From Agrostemma githago (lineage: Eukaryota > Streptophyta > Magnoliopsida > Caryophyllales > Caryophyllaceae): 64,000 nucleotides of DNA. The DNA lies in NCBI GenBank assembly GCA_958450325.1, contig OY288256.1, forward strand, positions 45,712,953-45,776,952, given 5' to 3'. Below are positions 31,813-43,315 of the stretch, one piece after another. The notes beneath the pieces are model-generated. The model saw only the letters and a program-made list of their open reading frames with translations, did not search any database and had not been told where the DNA came from. How positions within the stretch are numbered: position 1 is the first letter of the stretch; each line of letters starts with the position of its first letter. Made by a program: the position numbers and the translations under genes.

Positions 31813-32910
31813 TGATGGGAGGGATTTGTCGTGGATCCCCACCGATCAATATATAAACCGGCTAAACCAAACTAGGGTAGCTAGGGCAAGTCGGGTCGAA
31901 TCCACGGGGACGGTAATGAGGCATCTAGACTAAGGTCACCTAAATACGAGACTAAGTCAACGAGCTAAACTAAACGAGAAATGATAAGAAGGGGAGAAAA
32001 CTAGACTATGACTAAGGAGACGGAGAAAGCAAACAAGGAAAACGGGCTAGAATTAGGTCGGGGTCAAAGGGGTAACGGAATGGTCGAGGAAGAACTAGAG
32101 TGAAGGGAGTAGTAGGGTAATCTAGGTGAGGTCCGGGCTCTCGCTACGTAGACCGACCTAGAGGTTTCACCTAAAACCCACCTTGGCAATACACATGACA
32201 AACGGGGTTACTAGCGCGCTATAGTGGCCTAGGTCGCGTCCGGGCTCTCGCTACTTAGACCGACCTAGGGGTCGTCCTCACCGGGCTCTCGCTACGTAGT
32301 GAGGGAACCAAACCCACAAACAAACTATCACCCACAAGAGAAAGGCAAGAAAAACAAGCATATGCATCTACTAGTCATTCAAGCATTTCAACAAACATGT
32401 GATATGCATCAAACCAAGAGGAAACCCAAATCTTCCACCAACATCTCTAACAAATCCTTAATCATCCATTAACACCCAAATCGCCTTACTAACCCTAGCA
32501 AGAATCTACTCACACATATCTAATCTAAAACTAACACTAACAAGAAGAATCTACATAAGAACAAGAGGATGCATAAATAAAACTATCAAGGATGAAGAAC
32601 AAAACAATAAACAAGAACTAAAGATTGAAACTTGAATAACAAAACAAAGATTAAAAGAAAGGACAAGAGATTATACCATACTGGAAGATGAAAAGAAGAA
32701 GGAAACTTGCATAAATGGAAGAACCCAAAACAAACATCCAAGGTTGTCAATCTTGGTGGAGATCTTGAAGAATTCCCAAATTACAAGCATTAATCTAAGA
32801 TTAACGATAATATAAAGATTAATCTACACTAATCTATGCTAATCTATGTTAAAACTATCTAGGGTTTAATGTAATATCAAGAACATATCCTTAACAAAAC
32901 AAGGGAAGAG

Positions 32911-32919
32911 TATATATAG
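32911..32919 (-). promoter_or_regulatory. TATA box of family D LTR (D1)
   Basis: The minus strand reads CTATATATACTC, about 55 bp downstream of the palindrome cluster. The same box occurs in D6 (about 47330-47337) and, slightly varied, in D3 and D7. Confidence 0.65.
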
Positions 32920-32973
32920 AGTTACAAGTGGAAAGGAGAGGAAAGAAAACAAGCGCGGCTGCCAATGTGGCCC

Positions 32974-33048
32974 ATCCCGGCCGGGAAGGGGTGGTCCCGG
33001 TCGGGATAGGGTTGGTCCCGGCCGGGAAGAGCTGCTCCCGGTCGGGAA
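32974..33048. repeat. TCCCGRYCGGGA palindrome cluster in LTR D1
   Basis: Four near-palindromic 12-bp words TCCCGGCCGGGA or TCCCGGTCGGGA within 75 bp. The same cluster is present in LTR D6 (47203-47276) and D7 (49456-49531), always just upstream of the TATA box; D3 and D4 are truncated before it. Confidence 0.9.
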
Positions 33049-33461
33049 GGGCCTCAGACAGGAGCGTCCTCTTTTGTGCACCTCAACCGGGACCGGTTGA
33101 GGCCATACCCGTCGGGGATGAGTCTTGTAGGCCTCTAATATGAACTTTTTGGTCTCTCCTTGTTTCTCATGGGCTTCCCATAGATTCTCGGGACTCAGGA
33201 TCGGGTCTCGGAGACTCGGGATTGGGTCCCAAGGTCTCGGGGTCGATTCCAAGGCATCGAGTCATCGTTCCTTTACTCCGTTGGCTCCAAAATGTGTATG
33301 TATCGAGTCGGAATCGCTCCAACTCTTCCAAATCGGTCTCGGGAACCTGAAACGAACTAAAGGAAGCATAAGAAGCCCATAAACCGCTCCCCAGGAGCGA
33401 TTCCACAAGGAAAATGGGACCAAAACCCCTACAAAATAGGCACTACAAACTACACTTATCA

Positions 33462-33478
33462 ACTCCCCCACACTTAAC
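33462..33478 (-). other. Polypurine tract of minus-strand D element
   Basis: The minus strand reads GTTAAGTGTGGGGGAGT ending at the base before LTR D1. The plus-strand counterpart precedes LTR D6 at 46772-46788. Confidence 0.8.
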
Positions 33479-36429
33479 CCTTACTCGCCCTCGAGTAAGC
33501 ACATACTAACTACTAAACTAGCCGAGTGGGTATTAGCGCACCCCACGCCCTTTCAACTCACGCGAGTACACTTAGAGGAAAAGTGCACTACGCAAGGCAA
33601 GTGGGGTCTTGCGACAAAACTGTGGATGCAACCGGACACAAAACACATAGACAAACAACCACACAAACAAACAAACACAAGGTTGCACCCAAAGAAAAAC
33701 AAATACCGCTTCCCTCTAAAAGCGGTGAATGAAACACCGGTTTAGGACTCAATACAAGTGACAATGTTCCCAAGCTAGCAATACAAACCAAGGTGAACTA
33801 AACCCTAATAGTATGACGATAAAGCAACAAAAACGTTGGTAACTTACCTAGGTCCTCCTAACTTTCTAAGAACGTACTACGGGACGATCGGCGGAGTGGG
33901 AAGTGAAGAACCACGGTGTTAGTCGACACTGTAGGTAAGTGAGACCCCGCCCCCTTTAGCAATGAGCCAAGAGGGTCGTCCCATGCCCAAAACCGCCTAA
34001 CTAGTCCAAGTAAAAAGGTGGAAATATTGCAAAATGAGGGAAGACCGACTAATGCCGCTATCATCCTTCCTAGGGACTTGGTCCTTTGGTAGGCTCTTCA
34101 CGGCAAAAGTCGGAAAAAGGCTTATTTTTGTGGGGTTTATTCTTGTGAGACGGGTTTTCTTTTGGCATTTTCTCTTTTCTTTGCATCTTTGCTTTGTTTT
34201 GCTATGCCATTTCTTTTTCTTCTTTTCTATTTTCTTTTTGGCTTTTGTGCCTTTTCTTTTTCTTCAATCTTTTCTTTCTTTCATTTTCTTTCATTTTCTT
34301 TTCTTTGCCCTTTTGGCTTGATTTGGCTTGTAAGCACTTCTTTTTGCAACAAGAAAGATGATTTCAACAATTTGCAATTTATTGTGTGGATATGTGTAGG
34401 AGGTAGGTGAATGGGTAAGTCGGGGGTCGCGATCCCTCTTCAAACCCACAAAAAGTGGAGAACTTGGACTAATCAAACAATTCCGGACATGGTCACCTAA
34501 GGGACGGGACTCGGCAACCAAGGCTTTTTCACACCGTGGGTGGTCATAATGGTCAAAAGTGCAAATCCCGTAGTAAATCCCTAGTAGGCTAGGTGGACTT
34601 CAAGGTAAAGGACCATCGAATTCATTGATTTAGGGTCATTCTACTAGACTAAAGTCCAAGACTCGATTTACACTACTAGGAAGGGAAAGTAAGTACTCAC
34701 ACACTAGCCTCTAAACCGGGTTTTCGAAAACCGTTTACACACATGACACACTTACACACATAAAACAAAGACACGACGAAAATGAAAGAGAAAGAGACAA
34801 GAGACAACAAAACGAAACAAAATAAAATAAACACATAAACAACATAAACACCACCCCGATATTCCATACAAGTCACCAAATCATCCACCAATATGCACAA
34901 AGCTCCACCCGAGCACACAACATCACAATTTCCTCCAAACTCCACAAGAAATAAAGAGGGAAAAGGGATAGAAGATGTTATCGGATGTCTTTAAAGCCTT
35001 CCAAAACTAATCGGCGATTAAAGCAACCTATAAGGACAAAGGGAGGCAAGCACACACAACAAAACAAACATACGACACAAAGACACGAAAGGAAAACACA
35101 AAAAAGGAAAATCTTTTTGATTTTTTTTGAATTTTTTTCAAATTTGTAGGGATTTTTTTCAAGAATTTTTTTTCGAAAAACTATGAAAATAAAACTAACT
35201 ACGATAGAATATCGCTCCCCCACACTTAAACCGAGCAATGTCCTCATGCTCGATCGTAGTGTGCGGAGAGACAAAAGAAAAAGAAAAGAAACTACGAAAA
35301 TAAAGCTAAAAATAAAAGCTAAAAGTGAAGAAATGGTAGAATGTGTCCGGCCGGGGTGTAGTCAAGTCACCATGGGCCGAGACGAGAAAAAGATATGGAT
35401 GGGGGAAGAAATAAAAGAAGGAAATAAAAGGAAATGGGAGGGGAGGGCTAGGTGTAATCAAGTCACCTAGCGCGGATTCCGCCTAAATCCGACTAAATCC
35501 TTAAAAAAAAAGAAAGTGAAAATCTTGTAAAATTTTGATTTTGAAATGACTCTCGATGTAGTCACGTCATCGAGAGTCGGGAGCAACATATACGAAGGCC
35601 TCGAAGGCCACCATGACACAATAAGGGGAAGGGAATAAACAAGGGAAAACAAGCAATAAAAGACGGAAAAGTAAGGATAGTTACCCAAACCAATCGGCTA
35701 GTAACTCACTCGCTCCATCGTCTCAATGATCATTATAGGCACAAAGCTTGTCTTCGTCATTGTCATCTCGCTTCAAACTTGATAAAACCGCATGGTAGAG
35801 GTAGTAATGGTATGGGGGGGGGGGGGGGTAGAAATTGATGTGGATCTCGGTGTAAAGTGAGGTGTACGGGTCATACGATAGGAACAAGGAGGAGTAGGGA
35901 GGTTGGGAGGGGGTATACAATGGATGGGTGGAGTCAAGTGCCGATGAAGAGGCTCAAAGGGGAGGAGGGGACCATCCCGGTCGGGATGGATGGTCCCGAT
36001 CGGGATGACGCTCCAGTAAGCTCGAAAATATGCACCCTCATCCCGATCGGGACGGCTCCTTCCCGGTCGAGATGGCTCATCCTTCCCGGTCGGGAAGCCT
36101 TCTTCCCGGTCGGGATCGACCATCTTGCCTTCCAAGAAACCCAAAAGCTTATCCTAAGCTTCAAAAACCGACTTCCTTGCTCACAAGCCAAGTTCTATCG
36201 ATAACCAATCCTCTCAAGGAGTCATCTTCACTTCACCTATCACAATAAACTCAAAATACAACATCAAATTCACTCCCTCACATCGCTCATCAAAATACCA
36301 AATCAATTACAAGAATCCCACAAAAACAAACAAATCCAAGAAAAAAAAATCACACAAATACAAGCATAAGTACTCTAAAGAAGAGGAAGAGGGAATGTAC
36401 AACATGACGGTTCTTTAGGAACTCCGTCA
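33479..36429 (-). other. Non-coding 3' half of minus-strand D element
   Basis: No gene is seen in about 3 kb. It holds blocks shared with element E in the same order: GGGTCTTGCGACAAAAC (33604), AGTCGACACTGTAGGTAAGTG (33921), the CATTCTACTAGAC block (about 34633) and GGTTTTCGAAAACC (34716). A second polypurine-like motif lies near 35218 (CCCCCACACTTAAACCGAGC), next to a small hairpin GAGCA...TGCTC. The hydrophobic open frames over the TTTTCTTT stretch at 34160-34320 are low-complexity artefacts. A G run occurs at about 35815-35828. Confidence 0.6.
35972..36118. repeat. Internal TCCCGRYCGGGA cluster of minus-strand D element
   Basis: About seven words of the same family as in the LTR (for example TCCCGGTCGGGA, TCCCGATCGGGA), within 150 bp. 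It lies upstream, in minus-strand direction, of a weak TATA-like TTGTATACC near 35915. Confidence 0.8.
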
Positions 36430-37793
36430 AACCTAGGATGGTGGACTCTTCTTCAACCATAGCCCTCAAGGGCTTGGAGGAGCAAGTCAAATGCACGACC
36501 GACATCGTAATGAAGGCCCAATCAAACGAGCCAAGCTAACCTCCACGGCCTCCAATATGGAGGAGGCAAGAAGTAGGAATCCCAAGACCCAACGTCATCA
36601 TCAAAGTTGTCTCCGGGGTCTATCCATCCTACGAGCTTCACCGACCTCTTCCTCCCTAAGCATCGTCTCCAATCACAAGCAAGCTTCATTTCCAAGAAAC
36701 GAGGCACAAAAAACGGCTTTGGCCTCATCTCCTCATTGCACACCCCCACACTTTCCTCAAGTTGTGGTTCCCCATCTTCATCATTCGTCCCCATATCATC
36801 TTGGAGAAGAGGATCGAAACTTCTACCGGCGGTTTCAATCTCTTCCAAGTCATTGCTTGGTTCACTAGCTAGGGGCTCTTGATGCTTATCCACATTCTCG
36901 GACATGGGCAACTTGGGCTCATCAATTTCACCCAACAACTTCACAAATTCCACCAACCCATCCAACTCACTATCCTCCTCCAATTCTTCACCAATGTTGC
37001 CTTCACCAAGGGTCATATCCTCATCCGTCTCTTTTTGGGTAGACGATTGAGGTTCTTCAAAGCAAACTTCTCCTTCAAAGGGAACTACATCAGCGGCTTC
37101 GTGATTAGGTTGCTCCCCTTTCTCAAGTGGGCACCCTTCATCCAATTGTGACGTTCGGGATAAAAACATTACGGTTTGAACCGATAATGCATTTAATCGA
37201 GCATCCATCGCCTCGTTATCCCTTCGAAATTGGGCCAAGAGTTCCTTAGTCTTTTGCGATTGGATGGCCATTTCTTGTTGCATTTGAAGCATCGATTGAT
37301 GTAACTCCAAGTTTGGCATTTGGTGGTCATTGGGATCTTGTAGAGCTCCTTGAAAATCTTGATGATACCCAAGGGGTGGGGCATCATATTGTTGGTAGTG
37401 AGGTTGAGGTGGTTGGTAGTATTGTGGGTCATGGGTTTCATATTGTGGTTGGGGTGGAGGGTAATATGGTGGGTTTTGGAGGTATTGGCTTCCATAAGGT
37501 GAATCTTGAGTGTACATGGTGGGTTCACATTGATAACTCTAGTAGTAGTCACCATGATTGTAGGATTGATAGTCATTAACTTGTTGGTAGCCATTTCCAT
37601 AACCTTGAAGTTCATACCCACTAGAGTCTTGATCCCCCCAAGAAGCTTGATAGTAATTAGGAGTCATCATGTAGTAGCTTTGGTTCATAGAAGAAGAGGA
37701 GTAGCTCATATCGACTTCCATGTGTGGGGAGTTTAGATCAAACCCCATGCTTGCTCGAAAATCGTGGTTCATACCCGGTTGGAAACCTCTCAC
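36430..37793 (-). pseudogene. Gag-like protein of family D, minus copy (broken)
   Basis: Family D's only coding region, of unknown function and presumably gag-like. The start at 37772 (MNHDF; an upstream in-frame codon lies at 37793) leads into a tyrosine/glutamine-rich N-terminal region with repeated PPYY/PPQPQY motifs. A TAG stop at 37538-37540 interrupts the frame; the plus copy has a sense codon there. From 37517 the frame continues through a coiled-coil-like segment (QMQQEMAIQSQKTKELLAQF), an acidic middle, and a C-terminal domain with EETAGRSFDPLLQDD-like, W-RRCLGRKRS, LVGWIDPGD and WRPWRLAWL. That domain is shared with the element E protein. A frame change near 36525 cuts the final AFDLLLQALEGYG-type end. 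No protease, RT or integrase is present: the family is non-autonomous. Confidence 0.75.
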
Positions 37794-38031
37794 TCTAGCA
37801 ACCGTCCGTTAAAGCGGCTCTAAGTTGCAAGAAGAAGATAGTCACCACCTCTAAGCATAAACTGTAGACTAAGAACAAACGTGAGAAGTCTAGTGCTTTT
37901 TAGGCACTAGACAAGAGAGAAATAAACCTTACACACACAAGAAGCAAAAAGGAACAAAAAAAGAAAAAAGAAAAACACAAACACAAAGACAAAGTCGAGT
38001 GACTAGGTAAACAAAGTCTAAACTAGCACCG

Positions 38032-38049
38032 TCCCCGGCAACGGCGCCA
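38032..38049 (-). other. Primer-binding site of minus-strand D element
   Basis: The minus strand reads TGGCGCCGTTGCCGGGGA, three bases after the LTR end ...CCCATCA. This is the primer-site type found in many Athila-like plant Ty3/gypsy elements. Confidence 0.75.
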
Positions 38050-38052
38050 AAT

Positions 38053-39175
38053 TGATGGGAGGGATTTGTCGTGGATCCCCACCGATCAATATATAAACCG
38101 GCTAAACCTAACTAGGGTAGCTAGGGCAAGTCGGGTCGAATCCACGGGGACGGTAATGAGGCGTCTAGACTAAGGTCACCTAAAAATGAGACTAAGTCAA
38201 CGAGCTAAACTAAACGAGAAATGATAAGAATGGGAGAAAACTAGACTATGACTAAGGAGACGGAGCAAGCAAACAAGGAAAACGGGCTAGGATTAGATCG
38301 GGGTCAAAGGGGTAACTGAATGGTCGAGGAAGAACTAGAGTGAAGGGAGTAGTAGGGTAATCTAGGTGAGGTCCGGGCTCTCGCTACGTAGACCGACCTA
38401 GAGGTTTCACCTAAAACCCACCTTGGCAATACACATGACAAACGGGGTTACTAGCGCTCTATAGTGGCCTAGGTCGCGTCCGGGCTCTCGCTACTTAGAC
38501 CGACCTAGGGGTCGTCCTCACCGGGCTCTCGCTACGTAGTGAGGGAACCAAACCCACAAACAAACTATCACCCACAAGAGAAAGGCAAGAAAAACAAGCA
38601 TATGCATCTACTAGTCATTCAAGCATTTCAACAAACATGTGATATGCATCAAACCAAGAGGAAACCTAAATCTTCCACCAACATCTCTAACAAATCCTTA
38701 ATCATCCATTAACACCCAAATCGCCTTACTAACCCTAGCAAGAATCTACTCAAACATATCTAATCTAAAATTAACACTAACAAGAAGAATCAACATAAGA
38801 ACAAGAGGATGCATAAATAAAACTATCAAGGATGAAGAACAAAACAATAAACAAAAACTAAAGATTGAAACTTGAATAACAAATTAAAGATTAAAAGAAA
38901 GGACAAGAGATTATACCATACTTGAAGATGAAAAGAAGAAGGAAACTTGCATAAATGGACGAACCCAAAACAAACATCCAAGGTTGTCAATCTTGGTGGA
39001 GATCTTGAAGAAGTCCCAAATTACAAGCATTAATCTAAGATTAACGATAATCTAAAGACTAATCTACACTAATCTATGCTAAAACTATCTAGGGTTTAAT
39101 GTAATATCAAGAACATATCCTTAATAAAACATGGGAAGAGTATATATAGGGTTACAAGTGGAAAGGAGAGGAAAG
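38053..39175 (-). mobile_element. LTR D3, minus orientation, truncated
   Basis: Matches positions 31813-32945 of LTR D1 and stops at ...GGAAAGGAGAGGAAAG, just short of the palindrome cluster. It joins head to head with LTR D4 at 39175/39176. Its variants (for example AATCAACATAAG and ACTCAAACATATC) agree with D6 and D7, not with D1. Confidence 0.8.
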
Positions 39176-40186
39176 ATTAGTCTTTATATTATCGTTAATC
39201 TTAGATTAATGCTTGTAATTTGGGAATTCTTCAAGATCTCCACCAAGATTGACAACCTTGGATGTTTGTTTTGGGTTCTTCCATTTATGCAAGTTTCCTT
39301 CTTCTTTTCATCTTCCAGTATGGTATAATCTCTTGTCCTTTCTTTTAATCTTTGTTTTGTTATTCAAGTTTCAATCTTTAGTTCTTGTTTATTGTTTTGT
39401 TCTTCATCCTTGATAGTTTTATTTATGCATCCTCTTGTTCTTATGTAGATTCTTCTTGTTAGTGTTAGTTTTAGATTAGATATGTGTGAGTAGATTCTTG
39501 CTAGGGTTAGTAAGGCGATTTGGGTGTTAATGGATGATTAAGGATTTGTTAGAGATGTTGGTGGAAGATTTGGGTTTCCTCTTGGTTTGATGCATATCAC
39601 ATGTTTGTTGAAATGCTTGAATGACTAGTAGATGCATATGCTTGTTTTTCTTGCCTTTCTCTTGTGGGTGATAGTTTGTTTGTGGGTTTGGTTCCCTCAC
39701 TACGTAGCGAGAGCCCGGTGAGGACGACCCCTTGGTCGGTCTAAGTAGCGATAGCCCGGACGCGACCTAGGCCACTATAGCGCGCTAGTAACCCCGTTTG
39801 TCATGTGTATTGCCAAGGTGGGTTTTAGGTGAAACCTCTAGGTCGGTCTACGTAGCGAGAGCCCGGACCTCACCTATATTACCCTACTACTCCCTTCACT
39901 CTAGTTCTTCCTCGACCATTCCGTTACCCCTTTGACCCCGACCTAATTCTAGCCCGTTTTCCTTGTTTGCTTTCTCCGTCTCCTTAGTCATAGTCTAGTT
40001 TTCTCCCCTTCTTATCATTTCTCGTTTAGTTTAGCTCGTTGACTTAGTCTCGTATTTAGGTGACCTTAGTCTAGACGCCTCATTACCGTCCCCGTGGATT
40101 CGACCCGACTTGCCCTAGCTACCCTAGTTAGGTTTAGCCGGTTTATATATTGATCGGTGGGGATCCACGACAAATCCCTCCCATCA
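39176..40186 (+). mobile_element. LTR D4, plus orientation, truncated
   Basis: Matches the last 1.0 kb of the family D LTR, ending AATCCCTCCCATCA, followed by the primer site at 40190. It shares several D1-specific variants (CTTTATATTATCG, CCTAATTCTAGCCC, GATATGTGTGAGTAG, TTATGTAGATTC), so D1 and D4 look like the two LTRs of one insertion although they now point in opposite directions. Confidence 0.8.
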
Positions 40187-40189
40187 ATT

Positions 40190-40207
40190 TGGCGCCGTTG
40201 CCGGGGA
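40190..40207 (+). other. Primer-binding site of plus-strand D element
   Basis: TGGCGCCGTTGCCGGGGA, three bases after the LTR D4 end. The leader to 40480 carries a duplicated GTGTGTGAGGTTTATTTCTC block (40301 and 40340) that the minus copy lacks. Confidence 0.75.
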
Positions 40208-41432
40208 CGGTGCATAGTTTAGACTTTGTTTACCTAGTTACTTGACTTTGTCTTTGTGTTTGTGTTTTTCTTTTTTCTTTTTTGTTCCTTTTGCTTCTTG
40301 TGTGTGTGAGGTTTATTTCTCTCTTGTCTAGTGCCCAAGTGTGTGAGGTTTATTTCTCTCTTGTCTAGTGCCCAAAAACACTAGACTTCTCACGTTTGTT
40401 CTTAGTCTACAGTTTATGCTTAGAGGTGGTGACTATCTTCTTCTTGCAACTTAGAGGCGCTTTAACGGACGGTTGCTAGAGTGAGAGGTTTCCAACCGGG
40501 TATGAACCACGATTTTCGAGCAAGCATGGGGTTTGATCTAAACTCCCCACACATGGAAGCCGATATGAGCTACTCCTCTTCTTCTATGAACCAAAGCTAC
40601 TACATGATGACTCCTAATTACTATCAAGCTTCTTGGGGGGATCAAGACTCTAGTGGGTATGAATTTCAAGGTTATGGAAATGGCTACCAACAAGTGAATG
40701 ACTATCAATCCTACGATCATGGTGACTACTACTCGAGTTATCAATGTGAACCCACCATGTACAATCAAGATTCACCTTATGGAAGCCAATGCCCCCCAAA
40801 CCCACCATATTACCCTCCACCCCAACCACAATATGAACCCCATGACCCACAATACTACCAATCACCTCAACCTCACTACCAACAATATGATGCCCACCCC
40901 TTGGGTATCATCAAGATTTTCAAGGAGCTCTACAAGACCCCAATGACCACCAAATGCCAAACTTGGAGTTACATCAATCGATGCTTCAAATGCAACAAGA
41001 AATGGCCATCCAATCGCAAAAGACTAAGGAACTCTTGGCCCAATTTCGAAGGGATAATGAGGCGATGGATGCTCGATTAAATGCATTATCGGTTCAAACC
41101 GTAATGTTTTTATCCCGAACGTCACAATTGGATGAAGGGTGCCCACTTGAGAAAGGGGAGCAACCTAATCACGAAGCCGCCGATGTAGTTCCCTTTGAAG
41201 GAAAAGTTTGCTTTGAAGAACCTCAATCGTCTACCCAAAAAGAGACGGATGAGGATATGACCCTTGGTGAAGGCAACATTGGTGAAGAATTGGAGGAGGA
41301 TAGTGAGTTGGATGGGTTGGTGGAATTTGTGAAGTTGTTGGGTGAAATCGATGAACCCAAGTTGACCATGTCCGAAAAAGTGGATATGCATCAAGAGCCC
41401 CTTGCTAGTGCACCAAGCAATGGTTTGGAAGA

Positions 41433-42003
41433 ATCTGAATTCTTCCTTTGCTGTGGTGAATTTCAGAATTCTCGTCAAGTATTCCATGCAAATGGTAAAG
41501 AGAAGAGGCACAAGGGGTCCCCTTGTCTAAGTCCTCTTTGTCCTTGAAAGAAACCGAAGGATTCGCCATTAAGCTGTAACGAGAAGCTAGCAGTCTTAAC
41601 ATATTGCAGCAGCATATTGATGAACCGTGTGGGCATCTGTATCTGTATGAGCATTTGTTCGAGGAAATCCCATTCTACAGTGTCGTACACTTTTTGCATA
41701 TCCATCTTAATTAAACATCTCGGGGACACCGTTTTCCTTGCATACAGTCGGACTAGATGTTGACATATCAAGATATTCTCGACAATACTCCTTCCTCTTA
41801 TGAATCCACCTTGCACAGGGGATATAATATCAGGTGAGACTCGTGCAAGTCTGTCACAAAGCAACTTAGATATGCATTTGTAAATCATATTGCAGCAAGC
41901 TATGGGTCTGAACTGAAGCACAGTAGTGGGTCTCTCAACCTTAGGGATGAGAGTGACGGCAGTTGAGTTAATTTGCTTAAGTAACTTGCCTGAATCAAAG
42001 AAG
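41433..42003 (-). pseudogene. LINE reverse transcriptase, fingers/palm part (inverted)
   Basis: Minus-strand translation gives the early RT blocks of plant LINEs: TLIPKVERP, FRPIACCNMIYKCISKLL, PVQGGFIRGRSIVENIL, IKMDMQKVYDTVEWDFL and GQRGLRQGDPL. The catalytic FADD block is not here; it begins the adjacent plus-strand part. The open frame runs to the left junction with changes near 41500. Confidence 0.85.
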
Positions 42004-43315
42004 TCTCTTATGGTTGTACACGAATTTAATGTTTGCCGATGACTTGCTCATGTTTAGCAAAGGGGATATAGGCTCTATGATGGTTCTCCTTCGATCATTC
42101 GCAACCTTCTCGAAAGCATCAGGACTTCAACTTAGTAAGGGTAAATCTAATATTTACTTTAATGGTGTGTCGACTCAACAGAAACAGGACATACTCGCAA
42201 TTTCAGGATGCAAAGAGGGTGAGCTCCCATTTAAATACTTGGGAGTTCCTATCAAAGCCTCTCGACTTACGACTAGTGACTGTCAGCAACTAATCTTGAA
42301 GATCACGGAGCGAATAAAGCGATTAGGGGCCCACAAACTATCATATGCAGGAAGACTGGTTCTGATCAAGTCCGTTCTCAATACACTCCACAATTACTGG
42401 GCAACAATTTTTGTGATCCCCTCAGGCGTTATCAAGCAGATTGATGCCCTTTGCAGGACATATCTCTAGGAGGGAGGCACTACGTATACAAGAGCTCCAT
42501 TGGTAGCATGGAGTAAAGTTTGTGTCCCTATTAAAGAAGGAGGTCTCAATCTTATTCAAAATTATCATTGGAACAGGGCTGCAATAGAGAAAATGACGTG
42601 GTGGATTTATGATCAACCGGACAAATTATGGGTGCAGTGGATTCACTCGATATATCTTAAAGGGAAGAATTGGCTAGATTATAATCCAAGCAATGAGTCG
42701 AGTTGGGGATGGAGGAAGATTTGCCAAGTCAAAGAAGTTTTTAAAGCTGGGTATGAGAATAATGAATGGAACCAGATGAATAAATATACTACAGCTAAAG
42801 GTTATCAATGGTGTAGGGAGAAGAAGGATGAAGTCGACTGGTTCAGATTGGTGTGGGGAAAGTGGACTATTCCTAAACATTGAATGATAGCCTGGTTACA
42901 TCAACACGAGGCTATGAACACCAACACAAAATTGCACGGGCTACATATTACAATTGACGACAGATGTTTCTTATGTTATGATTGTCCAGAGGAGCTGCTG
43001 CATTTATTTTGTAAATGCGTATACAGCAAGAAGGTTAGGGAAGGAATCGAGAATTGGACAGGAGTTCGGATTGATGAAAATCTGAGCAATTCATGGCGTA
43101 ATACTGTGAACGGCTCAAAACTGAAGCGCGGGATTGTGAATGCAGCTACGAATGCGATGATTTATGCCATCTGGAAACAAAGAAATAGAAGCAGGATGGA
43201 TGGAAGTATTATGAGTCCAGGAAAAGTGAGTCATATGATCCGCAGTGTCCCTAAGGGCAGACTGTCTAGTCGAGATAGGAATTATGTAACGAGAATTACT
43301 ACTTATTGTACATGA
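42004..43315 (+). pseudogene. LINE reverse transcriptase, FADD to zinc-finger end
   Basis: The plus strand starts at YTNLMFADDLLMFSKGD (catalytic FADD, about 42027-42050), followed by GLQLSKGKSNIYF, FKYLGVPI, the thumb region, and a zf-RVT-type C-terminal region with CFLCYDCPEELLHLFCKCVY (about 42966-43025). Stops at about 42467 and 42882 break it. Together with the inverted part this is one LINE copy; it cannot move itself. Confidence 0.85.

Larger units (their letters stand above)
31813..33461 (-). mobile_element. LTR D1, minus orientation, complete (1,649 bp)
   Basis: On the minus strand it runs TGATAAGTGTAGTTTGTAGT ... AATCCCTCCCATCA. It contains a minus-strand TATA box (32911-32919) and, immediately upstream of it, four TCCCGRYCGGGA words (32974-33048). 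Three copies of CCGGGCTCTCGCTAC (near 32136, 32240 and 32283) lie in its transcribed part. It is directly followed on the right by a polypurine tract, as expected for the 3' LTR of a minus-strand element. Its sequence variants agree best with LTR D4 at 39176-40186. Confidence 0.85.

Noticed and set aside
31813..31933. Continuation of element A's protease ORF past 31812
   Set aside because: The reading frame simply runs on into the D LTR; the target duplication shows the true break at 31812/31813.
32974..33048. Assembly or cloning artefact for the GC-rich palindromes
   Set aside because: The same clusters occur independently in three LTR copies and two internal regions with individual differences.
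34034..34410. Hydrophobic, phenylalanine-rich open frames resembling membrane proteins
   Set aside because: They come from a TTTTCTTT low-complexity stretch in non-coding D DNA and recur on the opposite strand in the inverted copy (45874-46216).
37193..37621. Alternative-frame ORF over the D gag-like gene (threonine/asparagine/histidine-rich)
   Set aside because: A shadow frame of the tyrosine/proline-rich coding sequence; the same shadow appears over the plus copy at 40698-40946.
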